Translations under genes and position numbers: made by a program
NCBI GenBank assembly: GCA_963989245.1
Contig: OZ022355.1
Location: forward strand, 24,806,809-24,870,808
Direction of reading: 5' to 3'
DNA length: 64,000 nt
Source: Nansenia antarctica
Lineage: Eukaryota; Chordata; Actinopteri; Argentiniformes; Microstomatidae
Shown: positions 59,256 to 64,000 of the stretch, piece after piece
How the letters are laid out: each line of letters opens with the position of its first letter
How positions within the stretch are numbered: position 1 is the stretch's first letter
The notes under the pieces: generated by a model
The model's database searches: none
Seen by the model: only the letters and a program-made list of their open reading frames with translations
Told to the model about the DNA's origin: nothing

Positions 59256-59590
59256 CAGTTGCTCAAAATGCAGATAAGAGAAAGTATAGGCTAATATCAA
59301 ACAACAATCCTAGAGATGACTAACTCAAACGTACGCATAACTAAATAAAAGCAGGCCAACTAACGACAGCTACACGCCCTCAACTGGGAACATAAAGGAT
59401 AAATGAATTTTGCAATCGAACGTGTCCTACAGCGACAGCTGGTCGTGCAAATGAGGATCTGGGAAGATTTTTATAGCTTTTTTTTTTTTTTGCCATCCTC
59501 CCTCTAGTTTGAAATTCGGTCGTTGTTTTGAGCGCGCGGACGGACCTATCCGCCACCAATGGAAAAATTCCTGGAGGAAACACTGAGGAC

Positions 59591-60536
59591 GTTACACAAT
59601 GATGACATGTTATCAGACAGGACGTTACACAATGATGACATGTTCGCCTTGCGAATCAAGACAAACAGGGTTGACTTTATTTCCTTTATAGTGTTGTTAC
59701 CTTGTTAACTTGTTTGGAACAGATCACGAGTAGAACCTCTGAGTTCTCAGACTATTTATCAAACAAAGGAACAGTTACAAGAGCAGCTGCTGCTGGTGGT
59801 GAGGGGCTGGCTGAGGTGAAGAGAGCCTCACCCCCTGGCTCCACTCCCCTATTTGTAAACAATGATGGGTAAATACAGTTTCAAATAATATCCCATCACC
59901 TTTACTGTAGAAAAACCCAAGGTGCGAAAACTAGGATGATCCACATGATGTCATTTCAGGTTACAGGTCACATGATGTCACTTCAGGTTATAGGTCAGGG
60001 GGTAGGGCTCAGAACACAAGAAGCCATTTTGAGATGACCACATGGCTTTAACAAAGGGTCGTAAACCCTACCCTCCCCTCCCCTCCCCTAGCCCCCATAG
60101 TCAGGAGGGTCCTTATAGCAAAAGGCAAACTATACAGTTTATGTGTGCATGTGTGCCAACATCTACTACAATGGCGCTACGTGTGGACCCGGGATTTCTA
60201 GACGTTATTTGCGTTGATGGCCTTCCATAGTGGAGAAGCGCCATCAGTACCTCCGTGTGCTCGTCCAGACCAGGCGACACGGACATAAACTGATAACAAG
60301 TTCCGCCAACATTATATAGTGTTATATATATAACAACATTGTATAGTGACAGAATAGCCTATCTCTGCAGACAGAAGTGGTCAGTAGTAACATGTTAGAG
60401 AGTGAGGCAGCGAGCTGAGACAAAGGATTCTACTGACCTCCGAGACTCAGAGTCTCCCGTTCTCCTTGTTGACTGTTGAGATGTTTTCCGCAGTAAAGGA
60501 AACCAAATACAGAGATGTAACTATTCTAACCGTTCT
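59591..60536. other. Unassigned spacer
   Basis: Contains a duplicated flank of the hAT insertion site (59591-59642), tandem 'cacatgatgtcacttcaggtta' (59940-59990) and no recognised gene. Confidence 0.4.
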
Positions 60537-60780
60537 GCCATCACTACAGATGTTGCATTACTGCTGTAATGTTTGCCCTCTGTCACAGTTGTAAACTTAA
60601 TAATCACTCGTAAGCTTCAGCACGGTGTGTGTTTACTGACTCCGCCATCTTAGATCGACTTCTCGTTCCCTGGTATCGCGGGAATAGACCACGTCGTCGT
60701 CTTCTTCTTGTTGTTTTGGTTTTAACGGCAGCGTGCGTCCTTGATGCTGCATTACTGCCCTCTGCTGGAGGCAGTTACCT
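60537..60780. repeat. Interspersed repeat, copy 2
   Basis: Near-identical to 35640-35895, with a shorter 'cgtaagcttcagcacgg' join and tcgtcttcttcttgttg instead of tcttcttcttctttt. It lies just left of the ISL2EU-like genes. Confidence 0.7.
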
Positions 60781-61080
60781 CCTACAATGTCCGTTCTGTC
60801 ATGTTCATCAGAGCAATTGCGCGTCATCTCCCTGTCATCAGAATGATCACGCCCCTTTTTGGGTGATAGAAGAGTAGAAGTTTGACTGGCGGTCAATGGG
60901 AATTTCTGGTCTTTGCTACTTTAATCCGATACAATTAAAAAAACGTATTGCTTTTTAGATATTAGATGCACAAATCCGATGGCCAGTTAGGCAAACTATT
61001 ATATAGTGTCGTTTCCGATCATCAATGACCGACGTCGTTATATAGAGAAAAGTAATGAAATAGGCAGTGTGTCCTTTCAG

Positions 61081-63019
61081 TCTGCCTCCATCCATGTGGA
61101 TGAACCACCCGACCCAATGGCCTGAGGTGTCATATCCTAACATATACAATTACCTTATTGAATCTCCAGGTAATGTATTTCTGACATCTTTCACTTTTGC
61201 TGTCGTTAAGATTTTATTTTTCTGTTTTGGTAGTCTGTACAATGTGACACTTGCCCTCTTCCACCGGCCCTAGTTTAGGACCTAGCTTGCTGTTCATTAT
61301 TTTGAGGATAACTCATAGCTAGCTAGCTATAACATCTTTATATATATGTATACATACTATACCATACAGGCTAAATACTGATTAACAGTTCATCACTTTG
61401 GCAAATGCATCATCTATGCCCATTGAACAGATTTATTAATGATCCTATCTTAAGAAAACTAATGTAACACTCTCATCTAGGGATTTACACGGCAAGTCAA
61501 TGAAGAACTACAAATCCCTGGAAGCACATAAGTTCTTCACCAGTGGCTGGGTGGATGTGGTACTGCACCACAAACCCTCTGCTGACATCACCGTTTTCAA
61601 GACCCAGGTCAAGCCATCATGGAGAGTCACTGATAAATCCCACAGCACTTGGGTTGCTGCTAAGAGTACTGGAGAGGTTAAAGCAGCTCACTGTGTTTGC
61701 ATGGCAGGGTAAGCTGACTGCATAACATAACAGTTTTAATCTCAATGCCATATCAAATTCTTTCAGAAGAAAATAAATGCTCATTGTATTCTATTTTATT
61801 CTAGACTGGGAGAAAGTTGTTCCCACGTCGGGGCACTTCTTTTTAAGTTAGAGGCATCTGTCCGCCTTGGCTACACAAGGACGGCACCAACCAGCATCGC
61901 CTGTGCCTGGAATAAAGTATGTACCAAAAAGGTGGAGGCAGACATGGTGAAGGACATTGAATTCTACACAGACAAGGCAAAAAGAAAGAGGGCTGTTGGA
62001 AAAAAGTGTGGGGTAGTTCCGAAGGCAAAAGAACAACATCAAAAACAGTTCCTTGATATGTTGTCTGCCACTGGAGCACTGCCCGTTGGTCTCAGCACTT
62101 TTAATGGATATGCGGACTCTTTCAGGCCAATGCCATGGTATGAAAATCTGTTAGGGTTTTCTGATGACCAAGTACTGGCAATAGAGGAAGAAACTAAAGA
62201 CCAGGCAGAATGTTCAACTTGGCACCTGCAAATAGTTGGGAGGGTGACAGGCACATCTCATTTTCTGTGTTTGTGGCAGTTTTGGTGATTGTAGGGTGGT
62301 AGAGCTATGCTGTCCTTTTATTTTACAGGTGCAGATGCAGATGTATGTGTGCAAAACAACCTATGCAGACTTCATCACCTGGACCCCGAAGCAATCTACC
62401 CTCAGCTGGCAGGAACCTCAGTCACAGAAACAGAGCTGGAGCTTCAGGTACAACACACTTTGTTCAGAGACTGCAAATACATTGTCTGTCATGTAACATA
62501 TGCCATACAAATATAGGTAAACCCAACACAATTAATCACAAATGATTTATTTGTAATTTCAGGAGATTGAGGTGGAGTCCACAGACAGTGCTGTCCCAGA
62601 CACAGAACGAGAGCTTCAGGTAAAATACACACAATTTAAAACACTGCAATATGGAAAATACATAAATAATTAACATTTACAAATGTAACAATTTCTGTTA
62701 ATTATGAGGTGCATGCCAACAGAATTTATCACCAATGATGTGTTTGCAATCTCAGGAGATTGAGGTGGAGTCCACAGACTGTGCAGTCCCAGAAGCAGAG
62801 CAGGAACTTCTGGTAGAACATACAGCATTCAAACACTGCATTGCAGTCATATGGAAATGCTTTTATAGTGCATATCTGTTTATATAGCATTTGCTACCAT
62901 TTGCTGTTATGAGTTCATGAGGTTCATGGAAACATAATTAATCAAAAATGATTTATTTACATTCACAGGAGACTATGGTGGAGTCCACAGTCAGTGCAGG
63001 CTGGAGAGCAGTGCAGTAA
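61081..63019 (+). pseudogene. SWIM zinc-finger / YqaJ nuclease protein of an ISL2EU-like transposon
   Basis: Exons: 61081-61169 (NHPTQWPEVSYPNIYNYLIE), 61481-61708 (MKNYKSLEAHKFFTSGW to CVCMAG), 61805 to about 62250 (LGESCSHVGALLFKLEASVR), about 62329-62446 (VQMQMYVCKTTYADFITW), then 62563-62619, 62756-62812 and 62969-63019. CVC...CSH forms the SWIM zinc site. LQIVGRVTGTS and VQMQMYVC...YADF are the start and end of a YqaJ-type exonuclease fold, but the catalytic middle is missing. Frames do not fit at two joins (before MKNYKS, and within the 62329 exon). ISL2EU transposons encode such a protein beside their transposase, as here. Confidence 0.75.
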
Positions 63020-63182
63020 GGTAGATTTTGGAAGATGAGGGAGCAAATAGTTGTCAAAAGACTGACTATGATGTGATTTAGAGTAAATGTGACCTAAGCA
63101 CCAGACACATTACGGTGTATGTTAAGTTGTAAGATTGTTCATATGAGCTCAAACAGAAAAGAGAGCAGGACTGATTAACTGG

Positions 63183-64000
63183 CTATACACTGTTTTTGTT
63201 TAACACAATGCTACCTGACATGTTGACCAAGCACACGTGTACTATCTTGTCAATTGTAGCTACATCCCTGTTCTCAATCTCATCCCGCAGGGACTTCACG
63301 AAGCAAAAAGGAAGCGGCCCACCCAGGATTTGGAATCTGCACTTCAGGACGCCAATCACACGTTCTGTAAAATACCAATAAGTCTTTTGATAATCTTTTT
63401 AGGAACAACTTCTCATAACTTTACCCATGTTCTCAGTATTTGTCATAGCACTGTTATACAAATGGCTACAGTCATACGTTGTGCTGTGTTGTTGAATATT
63501 GGCAGGAGTTTCAATGAAATTGTTAATAATTTATAAATAAATATATATACTTGCCAATATGAATCCGAACTTTGGATTTTCTTCTGGACTCTTCCACGTC
63601 TTTGCCTGGAAGTTGTTTCCTAACCTGAGTGAAGGCTGGGGTTAGGAGACTGGCACCAAGCAGGCCAAAGTAATCTTTAAGCGTAAAACCCCGGTCAGCC
63701 AAGATCTGAAACAAGGAATGCGATTGAATAGAGTAAGTCTATTGCTTTTAATGTTTGTGGTGAAACACTAATTTACACCTGTACATAATGAGTACAAAAA
63801 AATGTGTGTATGTGATGAACTGTTACAGTATAGTATACAGTATGTAGAGTTCTACATTACCTGGTCCCCAGGATGGTGGTACAGTGGTGAAATGAAGCCA
63901 GATTCCCTCACTATCTTAACATCGGATGCTCTTCCACCCCAGCCTTTGGACAAGAAGGTGATGCTGCCTGCAGGACTACACGCAATCAAATATTTTACCG
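63183..64000 (-). CDS. DDE transposase (Harbinger/ISL2EU-type), 3' exons
   Basis: The gene enters from the right edge. Exon 63861-64000 reads YLIACSPAGSITFLSKGWGG then RASDVKIVRESGFISPLYHH. Exon 63555-63705 reads ILADRGFTLKDYFGLLGASL and PAFTQVRKQLPGKDVEESRR. Exon 63183-63364 reads ERVIGVLKCRFQILGGPLPF and ends NKNSV-stop. The Asp of ADRGF and the Glu of IERVIG are DDE catalytic residues. All joins keep frame if the second intron uses a GC donor (ATTG|GCAAGT), the consensus for GC-AG introns, which restores VRIHIERVIG. No stop interrupts the visible part. It converges with the SWIM/YqaJ gene, whose last exon ends 163 bp away. Confidence 0.85.

Larger units (their letters stand above)
57525..59585 (+). 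mobile_element. hAT element with 5-bp target duplication (copy 2)
   Basis: Termini CAGTGTTTCCTC and GGAAACACTG with AGGAC duplicated (57520-57524 and 59586-59590). Next to it, at 59612-59640, a second copy of the flank 'gttatcagacaggacgttac' is uninterrupted. Inside are an open transposase first exon (57960-58152), a LINE fragment and the 66-bp minisatellite (58531-59255, about eleven units). Confidence 0.85.

Overview
The window is vertebrate nuclear DNA, almost certainly from a teleost fish. Genes are split by GT-AG introns, C2H2 zinc fingers follow the fish pattern (acidic KLEEE-type N-terminus, then a one-exon finger array), and the DNA is crowded with fish-type transposons: Tc1, hAT, Harbinger/ISL2EU, L2-like LINEs and tRNA-derived SINEs. 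No bacterial features are present. Species cannot be fixed by eye.

Layout. (1) 1-2490: old repeats plus two minus-strand exons resembling the NPF-motif part of an AGFG (ArfGAP/HRB) protein. (2) 2491-8768: a 6.3-kb unit bounded by about 1-kb inverted repeats that are themselves built from satellites (169-bp and 19-bp units). It holds a plus-strand HECT ubiquitin-ligase gene relic (like G2E3) and a minus-strand exon like the N-terminus of fish integrase-core transposases. This is the most unusual object in the window. (3) 8771-21300 and 23495-39470: two direct copies of one segmental duplication. The right copy carries the meiotic kleisin rec8 on the minus strand (exons 1-8 and 10-12 recognised, 33620 down to 22563). 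The left copy carries rec8 exons 5-10 only. A junction inside exon 4 shows that exons 1-3 and nearly all of exon 4 were lost from it. Each copy keeps something the other lacks, and no C-terminal winged-helix exons are visible for either. (4) 39246-56732: a minus-strand C2H2 zinc-finger gene of three coding exons whose phases fit. Its 21-unit array is broken by a 2-nt deletion. The 13.8-kb intron holds nested transposons, including an intact Tc1 transposase gene. (5) 57525-59585: a second copy of a hAT element also found at 19177-20674. (6) 61081-64000: an ISL2EU-like two-gene transposon, with a degenerate SWIM/YqaJ gene (+) converging on a DDE transposase gene (-) that runs off the right edge.

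Only rec8 and the zinc-finger gene, and perhaps the AGFG-like exons, look like host genes. Everything else is transposon, satellite, or duplication. Many insertions are present in one duplicate and absent from the other, so they date events: the LTR element predates the rec8 duplication, whereas a Harbinger MITE, a repeat insertion and a hAT element came later. Coordinates of splice sites were read by eye from GT/AG signals and phase continuity.
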